Positions 7,792 to 16,680 of a DNA stretch of 64,000 nt are shown here, one piece after another. The position numbers were made by a program, and so were the translations under genes. Under the pieces are notes generated by a model. The model had not been told where the DNA came from. It was given only the letters and a program-made list of their open reading frames with translations, and made no database searches. Location: contig NZ_BMPW01000025.1 in NCBI RefSeq assembly GCF_014647795.1, positions 62,001-126,000 on the forward strand, written 5' to 3'. Position 1 is the stretch's first letter. Each line of letters begins with the position of its first letter. This DNA is from Actinoplanes campanulatus (GTDB lineage Bacteria; Actinomycetota; Actinomycetes; Mycobacteriales; Micromonosporaceae).

Positions 7792-8253
7792 TCAGGGTCG
7801 GCTGAAGCAGGGCGAGTGCACGAACACGGCGAGCCCGCTGCCGGATGTGCTCTCCACGTCGAGGTTGAAGCCGTCTTCCGTGTCGGCGGTCAGGACCGCC
7901 TGGTCGGCGCCGATCTTGCGGTCGTCGGTGACGGTGTGGCCCTGGGCCGCCCACTCCGCGCGGACCCGGTCGACGGTCGCCTGGCGGTTCTCGCCGGCCG
8001 GCACGTCGACGTTGTAGGTCCCGAGGATGCTGTAGACGTCGCTGCTGCTCTCCCCCAGTTCTCCGGTGCACGGCGCCGGCCCGGTCTCGGGGTTGCGCAG
8101 CGGCATGCCGATGGTCTTGGCGATCGCGTCAGCGTGCTGCTGCACCAGCGCGGTCGTGTCGGCCTCGGATTTTGTCTCCACGAATTCTCCCGAGCAGGCG
8201 GTGACGGACAACAGCAGGGCAACGGCCACGACGCCGATTCTGACGGATCTCAA
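7792..8253 (-). CDS. Putative lipoprotein linked to DUF1023 hydrolase
   Basis: A 153-residue lipoprotein: MRSVRIGVVAVALLLSVTAC ends in the lipobox SVTAC. The mature domain has a helix (ALVQQHADAIAKTIG), two Cys that may pair (PAPCTGE, HSPCFSR), and a beta-rich end. The TTG start overlaps the stop of the upstream hydrolase gene as TTGA (8250-8253), showing translational coupling. It is the last member of a three-gene unit with the EspC-like and DUF1023 genes, a set often found in actinobacteria in connection with ESX-type secretion. The precise role is unknown. Confidence 0.72.
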   Translation of the reverse strand: MRSVRIGVVAVALLLSVTACSGEFVETKSEADTTALVQQHADAIAKTIGMPLRNPETGPAPCTGELGESSSDVYSILGTYNVDVPAGENRQATVDRVRAEWAAQGHTVTDDRKIGADQAVLTADTEDGFNLDVESTSGSGLAVFVHSPCFSRP

Positions 8254-9893
8254 CGAATGTCCTCCGGGCGCTCGCCGCTGTTGAGCGTCGTCTGGCTGTA
8301 CATGCCCGCGAGGATACGAGCCTGGTTCTTCAAGCTGTCGCTGCCCTGATTCCAGTAGCTGGTGTGCCCGCCGGTGTCGGCCACCCAGTTGTTGGCGCCG
8401 AACCCGGGCGAGGTCGGCGCATCACCGTGGGTGCCGTCGGCCGCGGTCTCGGCACCCCAGAGCGCCACACCCGCGACGGGACTCGCCGCCCCGACCATGA
8501 TCTTGTCCCAGGGCGCCAGGAACTTCGCATCGGCGACCGGATCGGTACTGCTCGCGCCCGCCCAGACGTGCCGGGAGTCGCCGTGCAGTTGGCTCGCGTC
8601 GTCGACGTGCATACCGGGGCTGCCGGCGACCACGATGTCGTCCACGGGCAGGCCGCCGGTTCTGGCCGCCTCCCCGACGACGGTCGACCCGTACGAATGA
8701 CCCATCGCCACCAGGTGCGCCGGATCGCCCTCGTGGGTGGCGCGGAGGCCGTTCATGAAATTCAGGTACGGGTCCCGGCCGGCCACCGACCGGTCCTCCG
8801 ACAGCACGGACGGGTTGTCCAGATCCGGCGCGTCGTAGCCGAGCCAGTAGACCGTCGACACGTCACCGCCCCGCCCACCGGTCAGCCTGTCCGCCTCCCG
8901 GTTCATCTGGATCATCCGGTCCAGGTTGGTGTCCATGTCGCCGTACAGGGTGGAGTCCAGACCGGGCACCCACACCCCGGCGTGCCGGGCGGTGTCCGGA
9001 TTGCCCACCGCGATGGCCAGCTTCCCGTGCCCGTCGTACGCCCCGGCGTCGACCCCGAGCAGGAAGCCCTTGTCGCCGAGCCGGTTCAGCGCCTCTTCGA
9101 CCTTGTGAATGTTGCGCAGCTCCTTCTCCAACGCGTCCCGTTCCAGGGTGGGCTGCTGGAGCTGCTGCAACACCTGCTGTTTCCGGTTATCCAGGGCGGT
9201 CCGGTTGGCCTCGTCGCGGTCCGCGGCCGGCACCCCGTCGAGCCAGCCGATCCGTTCCGGGAAGTCCCGGATCAGCTGGTCCTGCTGCGCCCGGCTCAGC
9301 GACCGCCACCAGTCGTACACCTCGGCCGGGCTCTTGCCGGTCACCTCGTCCAGCGGAGTGCACGTGGCGAACTCCGGCCCGGCGCCCGGCCCACCGGTCC
9401 CATGCATGCCGGCGCGCACCGCGGCGCGGGTCTGTTCGTCGAGCTGGACGGCCCGCGCGGCCAGGTCCCGCAGCTGCTCGTTGTAGCCCTGCACGAGGCC
9501 CGGCATCCGGGCCGCCTGCGCGGTGTCGGTGACGCTTCCCGGCACGGCCGAGACCGTCGCGGTGAACAGGTCGACGGTGAGGCCGTTGCCCGCGCATTCC
9601 GCGACGATCGCCCCGAGCATCCCCTGCAACTGCCACACCGCGTCACCATGGGCACGCAACGCCTGGCTGATCCGGCGGCACGGCTCGTGGGTGTTCGCGA
9701 TCTCCACCCGCAGCGCCGCCGCCCGCCGCTCGGCCTCCGTCCCGGTCGGCCACACCGTCGACAGGTCACGGGAGTCGGCGACGAACTCGTCCAGCCGGTC
9801 GTCCATCGCCTCGGCCAGCCGCCCCCACGCGTCCGCGGCCTCCGCGTAAGCGGCGGGGTCGGTGTCCCTCAGCAGCGCAAGCGTGACCGTCAT
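8250..9893 (-). CDS. DUF1023 alpha/beta hydrolase
   Basis: A 547-residue protein. About residues 1-290 are helical, with an ESX/WXG-like arrangement of hydrophobic and polar residues. The C-terminal half is the DUF1023 alpha/beta-hydrolase domain: AIAVGNPDTARHAGVWVPG opens it, MGHSYGSTVVGEAA is the nucleophile elbow with Ser in GHSYGS, and DTGGHTSYW supplies the likely catalytic His. No signal peptide is seen. These proteins are common in Streptomyces and Actinoplanes next to small WXG100/EspC-like genes, and the substrate is unknown. ATGA overlap with the gene upstream and TTGA overlap with the gene downstream mark one operon. Confidence 0.82.
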   Translation of the reverse strand: MTVTLALLRDTDPAAYAEAADAWGRLAEAMDDRLDEFVADSRDLSTVWPTGTEAERRAAALRVEIANTHEPCRRISQALRAHGDAVWQLQGMLGAIVAECAGNGLTVDLFTATVSAVPGSVTDTAQAARMPGLVQGYNEQLRDLAARAVQLDEQTRAAVRAGMHGTGGPGAGPEFATCTPLDEVTGKSPAEVYDWWRSLSRAQQDQLIRDFPERIGWLDGVPAADRDEANRTALDNRKQQVLQQLQQPTLERDALEKELRNIHKVEEALNRLGDKGFLLGVDAGAYDGHGKLAIAVGNPDTARHAGVWVPGLDSTLYGDMDTNLDRMIQMNREADRLTGGRGGDVSTVYWLGYDAPDLDNPSVLSEDRSVAGRDPYLNFMNGLRATHEGDPAHLVAMGHSYGSTVVGEAARTGGLPVDDIVVAGSPGMHVDDASQLHGDSRHVWAGASSTDPVADAKFLAPWDKIMVGAASPVAGVALWGAETAADGTHGDAPTSPGFGANNWVADTGGHTSYWNQGSDSLKNQARILAGMYSQTTLNSGERPEDIR

Positions 9894-10270
9894 CGGCCGT
9901 CCCCCTGTGGGCTCCGGCCGTCGGAAGCCGACGGGACAGGGAAGTCGTAGGTCAACGTCGGCGCCGGTGACGGCACGGGAACGTTGAAGGATCCCGCCGC
10001 GGCCCGGTCGGCGGCCTCGTACTCGTCGGCACTCGCGACGAGGTCATCGCCGAGCTTCCGCACCCGCTGGGCCAGCCCGTTCAGATGGGTCCGCCAGCCC
10101 GCCGCGGCCTCCGCCAGCACCGGCGCGGTGCCCCATTCCGCGGCCGGGCCGCTGACCGTCAGCCGCGGAACCGCCTGCTCGATGGCCTGGTCGACCGCGA
10201 TCAGCGGCGTGCTGACCCGGACCCCGGTCCGGCGTAGCCCTTCCACGTCGATGTGCACATCCGGATGCAA
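9890..10270 (-). CDS. EspC/WXG100-like ESX-type small protein
   Basis: About 126 residues, mostly one helical hairpin (TPLIAVDQAIEQAVPRL and WRTHLNGLAQRVRKLGDDLVAS, then ADEYEAADR), ending in a Pro-rich tail. The size, the helix-turn-helix pattern and the YxxxD-like motif in ADEYEAAD match excreted ESX (type VII) EspC-like proteins. A TTG at 10270 is preferred because GGAGG lies 7 bases upstream; the frame is open to 10297. It overlaps the DUF1023 hydrolase by ATGA, so the two should be made in a fixed ratio and may interact. No ESX core genes are in the window. Confidence 0.68.
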   Translation of the reverse strand: MHPDVHIDVEGLRRTGVRVSTPLIAVDQAIEQAVPRLTVSGPAAEWGTAPVLAEAAAGWRTHLNGLAQRVRKLGDDLVASADEYEAADRAAAGSFNVPVPSPAPTLTYDFPVPSASDGRSPQGDGR

Positions 10271-10389
10271 ACCCCGACCTCCCCCGCACGATGACAACGT
10301 CAGGAGAGACTACGATCAAGAAGCAAATCCGGGTGTACGGCGTGAAGCCGACGTCGAGGACCTGTTACACGGGCACCTCGCCGGTTCGG

Positions 10390-10590
10390 TCAGTTGTCAA
10401 GCACGAATCGGGAGGCCGCAGTCGACGCGGCGACACTCAACAGCCACCGACGCGACTCCGTGGCCACATCGCGGTCGAACTCACCGGTCAGGCAGATCAC
10501 GTCGTCGTCACCGACGCGGCGCTGCGACCAGCCGAAATACTCAAATCTCGGCAGCGGGTCGCACTCGTCACGCTCAAGAAATTCGGACAC
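10390..10590 (-). CDS. Small hypothetical protein
   Basis: A 66-residue frame starting at GTG (10590) with GAGGAG about 8 bases upstream. The sequence (FEYFGWSQRRVGDDDVICLTGEFDRDV) begins like a degenerate STAS or small beta-alpha domain but is too short to assign. It has no membrane segment. Upstream lies a 224-base gap before the next gene, which is transcribed the other way. Confidence 0.45.
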   Translation of the reverse strand: MSEFLERDECDPLPRFEYFGWSQRRVGDDDVICLTGEFDRDVATESRRWLLSVAASTAASRFVLDN

Positions 10591-10814
10591 CAGCCATCTC
10601 CTCGCGAACGACGCGAAGTACCGGCTGGGTCATCAACCACTCCCAGTCTTACCCCGCCCGGCCTCCTTCACAACCTTCCGGGGAACGGAGGACGCGCCGG
10701 GGGGAACGCGCGGCCCGGTTGCCGGGGGCGCTCGCTCGTTTGGCGGTGATCGGCCCGGGTAGCCAGCGTTGCCGCGCCGGCATCCCGGCGCCCGTGACAA
10801 AGGAACGATGGCCC

Positions 10815-11957
10815 ATGACATCCATGATCACCGCGGCCAGGACGGTCACCTGGCCTGCGACGGCGACGGTGCTCACCGTCGGCGTGGAGGAGGAGTTCCT
10901 GTTGCTGGACCCGGCCACCGGCGCGAACCTGCCGGTCGCCGACCAGGTGATGGCGGCGCTGCCGGAATCGCTCCACCGGCGCAGCCGGCGGGAGATGCGG
11001 CGCAGCATGATCGAGCTGGTCACCGGCGTCTGCACCGGCATGCGCGACGTGCGTGCACAGTTGTCGGCGCAACGCCGGGCCACCGCCGACATCGCTGAGG
11101 CCGCCGGAGCACGGCTGGTGGCGGTAGCGGCCACACCGGTGGCCGAACCGGACGTCGGCGTGCCCTGCGAGCAGCGCTATCAGCATCTCGCCGAGAAGTA
11201 CGGCCCGGTGGCCCATGATCCGGCGGCTTGCGGACTGCACGTGCACGTCGGTGTCCCGGATCGGGAACTGGCCGTCCAGGTGTGCAACCACCTGCAGGTG
11301 TGGCTGCCGGTGATCCGCGCTCTGACGTCGAACTCACCGCTGTTCCTGGGCGCCGACACCGGGCACGCCAGCTGGCGGTCGGTACAGCTGCTGCGCTGGC
11401 CCAGCATCGGCCCGACTCCCTATTTCGCCTCCGCGAGGGACTATGGGCGTACCGTCGCGGATTTGATCTCCTCTGAGATGGTCCTCGACGAGGCGTCGAT
11501 CTATTGGTACGCCCGGCTCTCCCCCACCTATCCCACGGTCGAGATCCGGGTGGGCGATGTCTGCGCCGACGTCGACGACACCGTTCTGGTCACTGCCCTC
11601 GTGCGCGCCGCCGTCGCCACCGCGATCACCGACATCCGGGCCGGTCTGCCGGCGTCACGTCCCCGCGACTGCGTACTGGACGCGGCGAACTGGCGGTCGG
11701 CCCGCGACGGGCTCAGCGGTGACCTGATCGACCTACGGTTGGGGCGCGCCCGCCCGGCCTGGGAGCTGGTGGACGAGTTCTTCGCCACGGTCAGCCCCGC
11801 ACTGTTGGAGACCGGCGATCTCGAACTGGTCCTGGACGGGCTGAACCGGCTGCGCGACATCGGTGACGGCGCCACCCGGCAGCGGGCGATCCTGCACGCG
11901 ACCGGCGACATCCGCACGGTGCTGGCCGCTCTGGCCGCCTGGACCCAGGGAGGGTGA
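10815..11957 (+). CDS. YbdK-type carboxylate-amine ligase (GCS2 family)
   Basis: A 380-residue protein of the glutamate-cysteine ligase 2 family. VGVEEEFLLLDPATG is the signature opening, with Glu residues that bind Mg-ATP; CGLHVHVGVPDRELA and YARLSPTYPTVEIRVGD are further active-site segments. Relatives join a carboxylate to an amine using ATP: weak gamma-glutamylcysteine synthesis is known for YbdK and EgtA is a distant relative. The true substrate here is not clear, and mycothiol producers do not use glutathione. The ATG at 10815 is preferred, with AAAGGAACG upstream; the open frame continues far upstream without homology. Confidence 0.85.
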   Translation: MTSMITAARTVTWPATATVLTVGVEEEFLLLDPATGANLPVADQVMAALPESLHRRSRREMRRSMIELVTGVCTGMRDVRAQLSAQRRATADIAEAAGARLVAVAATPVAEPDVGVPCEQRYQHLAEKYGPVAHDPAACGLHVHVGVPDRELAVQVCNHLQVWLPVIRALTSNSPLFLGADTGHASWRSVQLLRWPSIGPTPYFASARDYGRTVADLISSEMVLDEASIYWYARLSPTYPTVEIRVGDVCADVDDTVLVTALVRAAVATAITDIRAGLPASRPRDCVLDAANWRSARDGLSGDLIDLRLGRARPAWELVDEFFATVSPALLETGDLELVLDGLNRLRDIGDGATRQRAILHATGDIRTVLAALAAWTQGG

Positions 11958-11974
11958 GCCGACTCGCGGGGCAG

Positions 11975-12499
11975 CTATCGAGCCGAGCCGGTCTCAGCGT
12001 GGGCGAAGGCCTCGGCCAGCGGCCCGTCCGCACGGCGCAGGCTGGCGATGGCACGGCTGGCCCGGCTCTTCACCGTGCCCGTCGAACACCCCAACTGGGC
12101 GGCGATCTCCCCCTCGGAGAGCCCCGCCCAATAGCGCAGAACCAGTACGACCCGCTGCCCGGTGGGCAACGCGCGCAGGGCGGCCAGCACCGCCTCGGCG
12201 GTGTCGTGGCGGGCGTAGGCGTCGCCGGCCGCGGTACGGTCGGGCAGCGTCGCGGCCGGGATCTCCCCACGCCACAGCCGGCGGCCGAAGCGCCAGGCGG
12301 CCCGGGCCATCACCGTCCGGGTGTACGCCTCCGGGTCGCCGTCGGGAGACAACCTGCGCCAGGCCCGGTACGTCTTCACCAGCGACTCCTGGGTGAGGTC
12401 CTCGCCGTGGCCGCGGTCGCCGGTCAACAGCGTGCCGTAGCGGACCAGGGCCGGATAGCGGGCGGTGACGAACTGCGCGAAGTCGGGTGCCTCGTTCAT
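11975..12499 (-). CDS. SigE-family ECF-like RNA polymerase sigma factor
   Basis: A 174-residue sigma factor with region 2 (FVTARYPALVRYGTLLTGD, LTQESLVKTYRAWRRL) and region 4 (ALPTGQRVVLVLRYWAGLSEGEIAAQLGC in pieces, then TVKSRASRAIASLRR). It recruits RNA polymerase to a limited promoter set in the cytoplasm. The ATG overlaps the stop of the upstream membrane-protein gene (ATGA, 12496-12499), so the sigma factor is translated after and coupled to its probable membrane partner. This order is the reverse of most sigma/anti-sigma operons. Confidence 0.88.
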   Translation of the reverse strand: MNEAPDFAQFVTARYPALVRYGTLLTGDRGHGEDLTQESLVKTYRAWRRLSPDGDPEAYTRTVMARAAWRFGRRLWRGEIPAATLPDRTAAGDAYARHDTAEAVLAALRALPTGQRVVLVLRYWAGLSEGEIAAQLGCSTGTVKSRASRAIASLRRADGPLAEAFAHAETGSAR

Positions 12500-13569
12500 C
12501 GCGCCCCGATCCCGTAGACGTTCTTCAGCTCGGCAATCGTCTCGGCGCTGAGCCGCACCCGTCCACCGTGCGACGACACCGCCTCCTGGCAGTCGCCGCC
12601 GAGAGCGATCACCACGACGGTCGTGTCCCTCGGCGCCGCGGCCGGGGACGGCCCCGGGACGGGAGAGGGCTCGGTTCCCCAGGGAACACTCTCCGCGGCC
12701 TTGATGGTGATCTCCGCGGTGGCCTGCGCGGCACCGGCGCACGCCTCCGCGTCGGCGACCGCGTCCTGCTGCTCACGCAACAGCCTGAGAAGGCGGGCGA
12801 TCGTCTCCGGCGCCCGGATCCGGCCGATGTCCTCCGGCCGCACCCCGCCGGAGGCGTCCGAGATGACGAGGTCGGCGATCGCCGCGGTCCGGGGCACCGC
12901 GAGGGTTCCGGCGCCGACCGGTGCACTCCGCATCGAGGCGATGAACTCGCCTGCGGCGGCACTGTCGAGGCGGAACAGGAACTTGACCTGGGACCAGGGC
13001 AGAGCCAGCGAGACGGCGGGATGAGGAACATCTTCCCGGCCGGCGGTTCGTTCCAGCCACCCCGGTTCGCCGCCTTGCAGCGTGATCAGGGCGGGCGGGG
13101 CGACCACGCCGCCCGGGATGACGTGACTGCCGAGGTTGGTCACCCTGCCGCCGGCCATGGTCACCGGCGTACTGAAGATCTCCACCGCGGACATCCCGCA
13201 CCGCTCGTTGTCGTGGACCCGGATCAGAATCGTCCTCGACGTGTCCGTGCAGGGCTGGTCCGAGGTGGCGGCTCGCCAACCGTCCGGAATCGGCAACCGC
13301 ACCGCGCCGGCCACCACCGTGCGGCCGTCGACGTAGGGTGTTTCAGGCACGGCCCCGGCGACCCCGACGCCCGGCCCGTCGGCCAACCGCGCGCCGACCA
13401 CCGTACCGCTGAGGGTCAGCCCGGCGCACACCACGGCCGCGATCAGGGCCGACCGTCGCCGCGCTGACCGGCCGCGCCGCAGCACCGCCCCGACCGGATC
13501 CACAGTGGCCGGTTCGACGTCGGCCACCGCCTCGTTCAGCAATTCGCTGATGCGCTCTGTCATACCCAT
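12496..13569 (-). CDS. Membrane-anchored partner of the SigE-family sigma factor
   Basis: A 357-residue protein: a short cytoplasmic N-terminus (MTERISELLNEAVADVE), one membrane helix (SALIAAVVCAGLTLSGTVV, about 40-60) and a large extracytoplasmic domain of unknown fold. No zinc-finger HxxxCxxC motif is seen, so any anti-sigma function would use a different fold. A Pro/Ser linker (SPVPGPSPAAAP) lies near the C-terminus. It is the first gene of a two-gene operon with the sigma factor. It most likely senses something outside the cell and holds or releases the sigma factor; this is inferred from topology and gene order. Confidence 0.65.
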   Translation of the reverse strand: MGMTERISELLNEAVADVEPATVDPVGAVLRRGRSARRRSALIAAVVCAGLTLSGTVVGARLADGPGVGVAGAVPETPYVDGRTVVAGAVRLPIPDGWRAATSDQPCTDTSRTILIRVHDNERCGMSAVEIFSTPVTMAGGRVTNLGSHVIPGGVVAPPALITLQGGEPGWLERTAGREDVPHPAVSLALPWSQVKFLFRLDSAAAGEFIASMRSAPVGAGTLAVPRTAAIADLVISDASGGVRPEDIGRIRAPETIARLLRLLREQQDAVADAEACAGAAQATAEITIKAAESVPWGTEPSPVPGPSPAAAPRDTTVVVIALGGDCQEAVSSHGGRVRLSAETIAELKNVYGIGAR

Positions 13570-13809
13570 CCGAAAGGCATCGACCGACCGTTCGGTTCCA
13601 TCGATCCCGCCGAGACCGGTGACGAGCCGGGCAGCCGCGTCGCCACGGCCCGCCGTGCGTGCTTCTGACGCGCGCTTTCCCCGTACACGAATGGGGGGAA
13701 GGGTTTCCGCGAAAATCTGACGGCCCGGAGCGTCGCTGCGCGCCCAGAGGATCGGTGCGGCCGTACCCTCGGACCGTCACCGACGACCTCGCCCGCGTGG
13801 AGAAAGCCG

Positions 13810-14583
13810 ATGAGCGTTCTGAAAGCCCTGCTGTCCGGACTCGACAGTGGCGCGATCGAGGTCGTCGACCTCACCGCGCCACTGTCCGCGAGCACGCCGA
13901 TACTGCAGCTGCCGCCACCGTTCGCGAACACGATCCCGTTCGGTCTCGAGGAGATCAGCCGCTACGACGACCGCGGCCCCGCCTGGTACTGGAACGACAT
14001 CCACACCGGCGAGCACACCGGCACCCACTTCGACGCGCCGATCCACTGGGTGACCGGCCGCGACGGCGACGACGTGTCGCAGGTGCCGCCGCGACGGCTG
14101 GTCGCCCCGGCGGTCGTCGTCGACGTCGCCGACCGGGCCGCGAAGGACCCGGACTTCCTGCTCGAGGTGCGGCACATCCGCGAATGGGAGGCCGGACACG
14201 GGCCGCTGCCGGAGGGTGGCTGGCTGCTGCTGCGCACCGGCTGGGACGCCCGATCCGGCGACCAGCAGGCGTTCCTGAACGCCGATGAGACCGGCCCGCA
14301 CACCCCCGGCGTGTCGGTGGAGGCCGCACGATGGCTGGCCGAGGAGTCGCCGGTGATCGGCATCGGCGTGGAGACGGTCGGCACCGACGCGGGCGCCGCG
14401 CACTCGTTCGACCCGCCGTTCCCGTGCCACTCCTACCTGCTGGGGGCGAACAAGTACGGGCTCACCCAACTGCGCAACCTGGACCGGCTGCCACCGACCG
14501 GGGCCGTGGTGATCGCGCCGCCGCTGCCGATCGTCGGCGGTTCCGGCAGCCCGGTGCGAGTTCTGGCCCTGATCGAACAGTGA
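13810..14583 (+). CDS. Cyclase-family metal hydrolase, isatin-hydrolase-like
   Basis: A 257-residue protein of the cyclase/kynurenine-formamidase fold. The metal site HTGTHFDAPIH is intact (His69, His73, Asp75, His79) and is followed by WVTGRD, the arrangement of isatin hydrolases that bind Mn2+. VETVGTDAG and FPCHSYLLGANKYGL are also typical. Relatives open amide or lactam rings (N-formylkynurenine, isatin). GGAG precedes the ATG. The stop overlaps the GTG of the ThDP enzyme, so the two are coupled. With that partner, ring opening of isatin or a related lactam to an alpha-keto acid is an attractive but unproven reading. Confidence 0.82.
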   Translation: MSVLKALLSGLDSGAIEVVDLTAPLSASTPILQLPPPFANTIPFGLEEISRYDDRGPAWYWNDIHTGEHTGTHFDAPIHWVTGRDGDDVSQVPPRRLVAPAVVVDVADRAAKDPDFLLEVRHIREWEAGHGPLPEGGWLLLRTGWDARSGDQQAFLNADETGPHTPGVSVEAARWLAEESPVIGIGVETVGTDAGAAHSFDPPFPCHSYLLGANKYGLTQLRNLDRLPPTGAVVIAPPLPIVGGSGSPVRVLALIEQ

Positions 14584-16220
14584 GCGACCTGACCGTGGCC
14601 GACCTGGTCGGCGAGACGCTCGCGAAACTCGGCGCGGACCGGGTGTTCGGCGTCGTGGGCAGCGGCAACTTCCACGTCACCAACGCCCTCGTCGCGCACG
14701 GGGCACGGTTCGTGGCGACCCGGCACGAGGGTGGCGCGGCCACGGCGGCCGACGCGTACGCGCGGGTCAGCGGCCGCCCCGGGCTGGTCACGGTGCATCA
14801 GGGCTGCGGGCTGACGAACGCCATGACCGGCATCGCGGAGGCGGCGAAAAGCCGTACCCCGATGGTCGTTCTGGCCGCGGAGCCGGCCGCGACCGCGCTT
14901 ACCTCGAACTTCCGGGTGGATCAGGACGCGCTGGCCCGCGCGGTCGGCGCGGTCCCGGACCGGGTGCACAGCGCGGCGACCGCGGTCGCCGACACCGCGC
15001 GGGCCTGGCGGACCGCGGTGCGTGAACGGCGGACCGTGGTGCTCAACCTGCCGCTGGACGTGCAGGCCGCGGCCGCCGAGCCGGCCGATCCGCCACCGGC
15101 GCCGGCGGTGCAGCCGCCCCGCGCCTCCGACGACGCGGTGACCGCTCTGGCCCATCTGCTGGGCCGGGCCGAACGGCCGGTGTTCATCGCCGGCCGGGGC
15201 GCGGTCGCGGCCGGCGCCGAGGTGGCCGACCTGGCCGCGGCATGCGGCGCGCTGCTCGCCACGTCGGCGGTCGCGCGGGGCCTGTTCGCCGGCGACGAGT
15301 GGAACCTGGACGTCTCCGGCGGCTTCGCCACCCCGGTGGCGGCCGAGCTGATCCGGGCCGCCGACGTGGTGGTCGCCTGGGGCGCGTCGCTGAACATGTG
15401 GACCAGCCGGCACGGTTCGCTGATCGGCCCGGACGCCGTGGTGGTGCAGGTGGACCTGGACGAGGCCGCCTTCGGCGCCCACCATCGCATCGATCTCGGT
15501 GTCTGCGGCGACGCGGGGCCGACGGCGGTCGCGGTGGCTGCCGCGCTCACCGGCCACCGGGTCGCCTATCGGACCGATACGGTACGGGAGAAGCTGCGCG
15601 CCGGCTCACGGTGGCGTGACGTGCCGTTCGACGACGACGGCGACGACACCCACATCGACCCGCGGACGCTGGCGATCGCCCTCGACGACCTGCTGCCCGC
15701 CGAGCGGGTGGTGTCCGTCGACTCGGGCAACTTCATGGGCTACCCGTCGATGTTCATGTCCGTCCCGGATCATCGCGGGTTCTGTTTCACGCAGGCGTTC
15801 CAGTCGATCGGCCTGGGCCTGGCCACCGCCCTCGGTGCGGCCCTGGCGAGCCCCGGCCGGCTGCCGGTCGCGGCGTGCGGCGACGGCGGTTTCCTGATGG
15901 GCATCGCCGAACTCGACACGATCCGCCGGCTCGGCCTCGGCATGCTCATCGTGATCTGGAACGACGAGGCGTACGGCGCCGAAGTGCACCACTTCGGCCC
16001 GGCCGGCCACCCGATCTCCACGGTCGTCTTCCCGGAGACCGACCTGGCCGCGATCGCCCGCGGACACGGCTGCGCCGCGGTCACGGTACGCGGCCCGAAC
16101 GATCTCGCCCCGGTCCGCGAGTGGCTGGCCGGCCCACGCGACGTCCCGATGGTGGTCGACGCGAAGGTGGCGGCCGGCCGCCCGTCCTGGTGGCTGGAGG
16201 AGGCCTTCCACGGCCACTGA
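14580..16220 (+). CDS. ThDP-dependent decarboxylase (benzoylformate/acetolactate type)
   Basis: A 546-residue three-domain thiamine-diphosphate enzyme. Glu50 in TRHEGGA is the cofactor-activating glutamate. The central domain (about 190-330) is the usual Rossmann-like part. CGDGGFLMGIAEL followed by VIWND is the GDG...N motif that holds Mg-ThDP. Relatives decarboxylate or ligate alpha-keto acids (acetolactate synthase, benzoylformate decarboxylase). There is no adjacent small subunit, so it is unlikely to be the biosynthetic acetolactate synthase. The GTG start overlaps the cyclase stop, and isatinate, an amino-benzoylformate, would fit a decarboxylase of this group. Confidence 0.83.
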   Translation: MSDLTVADLVGETLAKLGADRVFGVVGSGNFHVTNALVAHGARFVATRHEGGAATAADAYARVSGRPGLVTVHQGCGLTNAMTGIAEAAKSRTPMVVLAAEPAATALTSNFRVDQDALARAVGAVPDRVHSAATAVADTARAWRTAVRERRTVVLNLPLDVQAAAAEPADPPPAPAVQPPRASDDAVTALAHLLGRAERPVFIAGRGAVAAGAEVADLAAACGALLATSAVARGLFAGDEWNLDVSGGFATPVAAELIRAADVVVAWGASLNMWTSRHGSLIGPDAVVVQVDLDEAAFGAHHRIDLGVCGDAGPTAVAVAAALTGHRVAYRTDTVREKLRAGSRWRDVPFDDDGDDTHIDPRTLAIALDDLLPAERVVSVDSGNFMGYPSMFMSVPDHRGFCFTQAFQSIGLGLATALGAALASPGRLPVAACGDGGFLMGIAELDTIRRLGLGMLIVIWNDEAYGAEVHHFGPAGHPISTVVFPETDLAAIARGHGCAAVTVRGPNDLAPVREWLAGPRDVPMVVDAKVAAGRPSWWLEEAFHGH

Positions 16221-16355
16221 CGGATGACCACGGACCCGCTCGTCCTGCTCCAATGGATCAGGCGCGAGGCACTCGACAAGCCGATGAGCTGACCGTAGCC
16301 CGTTCGAACTAATGTGCTACCCGATGTGCGGACTTCGTCGGCCGGCCGACACCGG

Positions 16356-16652
16356 TTACCGCAGCGAGTGACCGTAGGCCGGGGTGTACTCGGGTGCGGT
16401 CTCGGGAACGTTCGGGTAGCGGATGCCGCCCTCGGTCTCCCACCAACGGTTGGTGTACTCGCTCGGCTTCTTGTATTCGAATATCGCCGCCAGACCGAGT
16501 AGGGAAATCGGATTGTCTGCCCAGAAGTCCCAGCCATCCCGCTCGGCACAAAAGGTGTCGCGTTCCCTGTCGTACCAGATTGAGAATCCTTTATTTTCCA
16601 GGACCGCGATCGCTGTCGTGTAGACATTCATGTGTTCGCTCAGCGCCGGCAT
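16356..16652 (-). CDS. Small hypothetical protein
   Basis: A 98-residue aromatic-rich protein (FSIWYDRERDTFCAERDGWDFWADN) with no recognised domain. The ATG at 16652 is preferred because AGGAG lies about 6 bases upstream; a frame from 16691 would overlap the ABC gene. Base composition is less GC-rich than its neighbours (AAT, AAA, ATA and AGG codons). It follows the iron operon on the same strand with a 28-base gap, so it may be read from it. The function is unknown. Confidence 0.6.
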   Translation of the reverse strand: MPALSEHMNVYTTAIAVLENKGFSIWYDRERDTFCAERDGWDFWADNPISLLGLAAIFEYKKPSEYTNRWWETEGGIRYPNVPETAPEYTPAYGHSLR

Positions 16653-16680
16653 CCCGACTCCTATCTTTCTCGGATGAGGT

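Noticed and set aside
16337-16350. Perfect palindrome GTCGGCCGGCCGAC after the ThDP gene.
   Set aside because: It has no loop, so it is a poor hairpin, and GC-only palindromes of this kind are expected by chance at this base composition.
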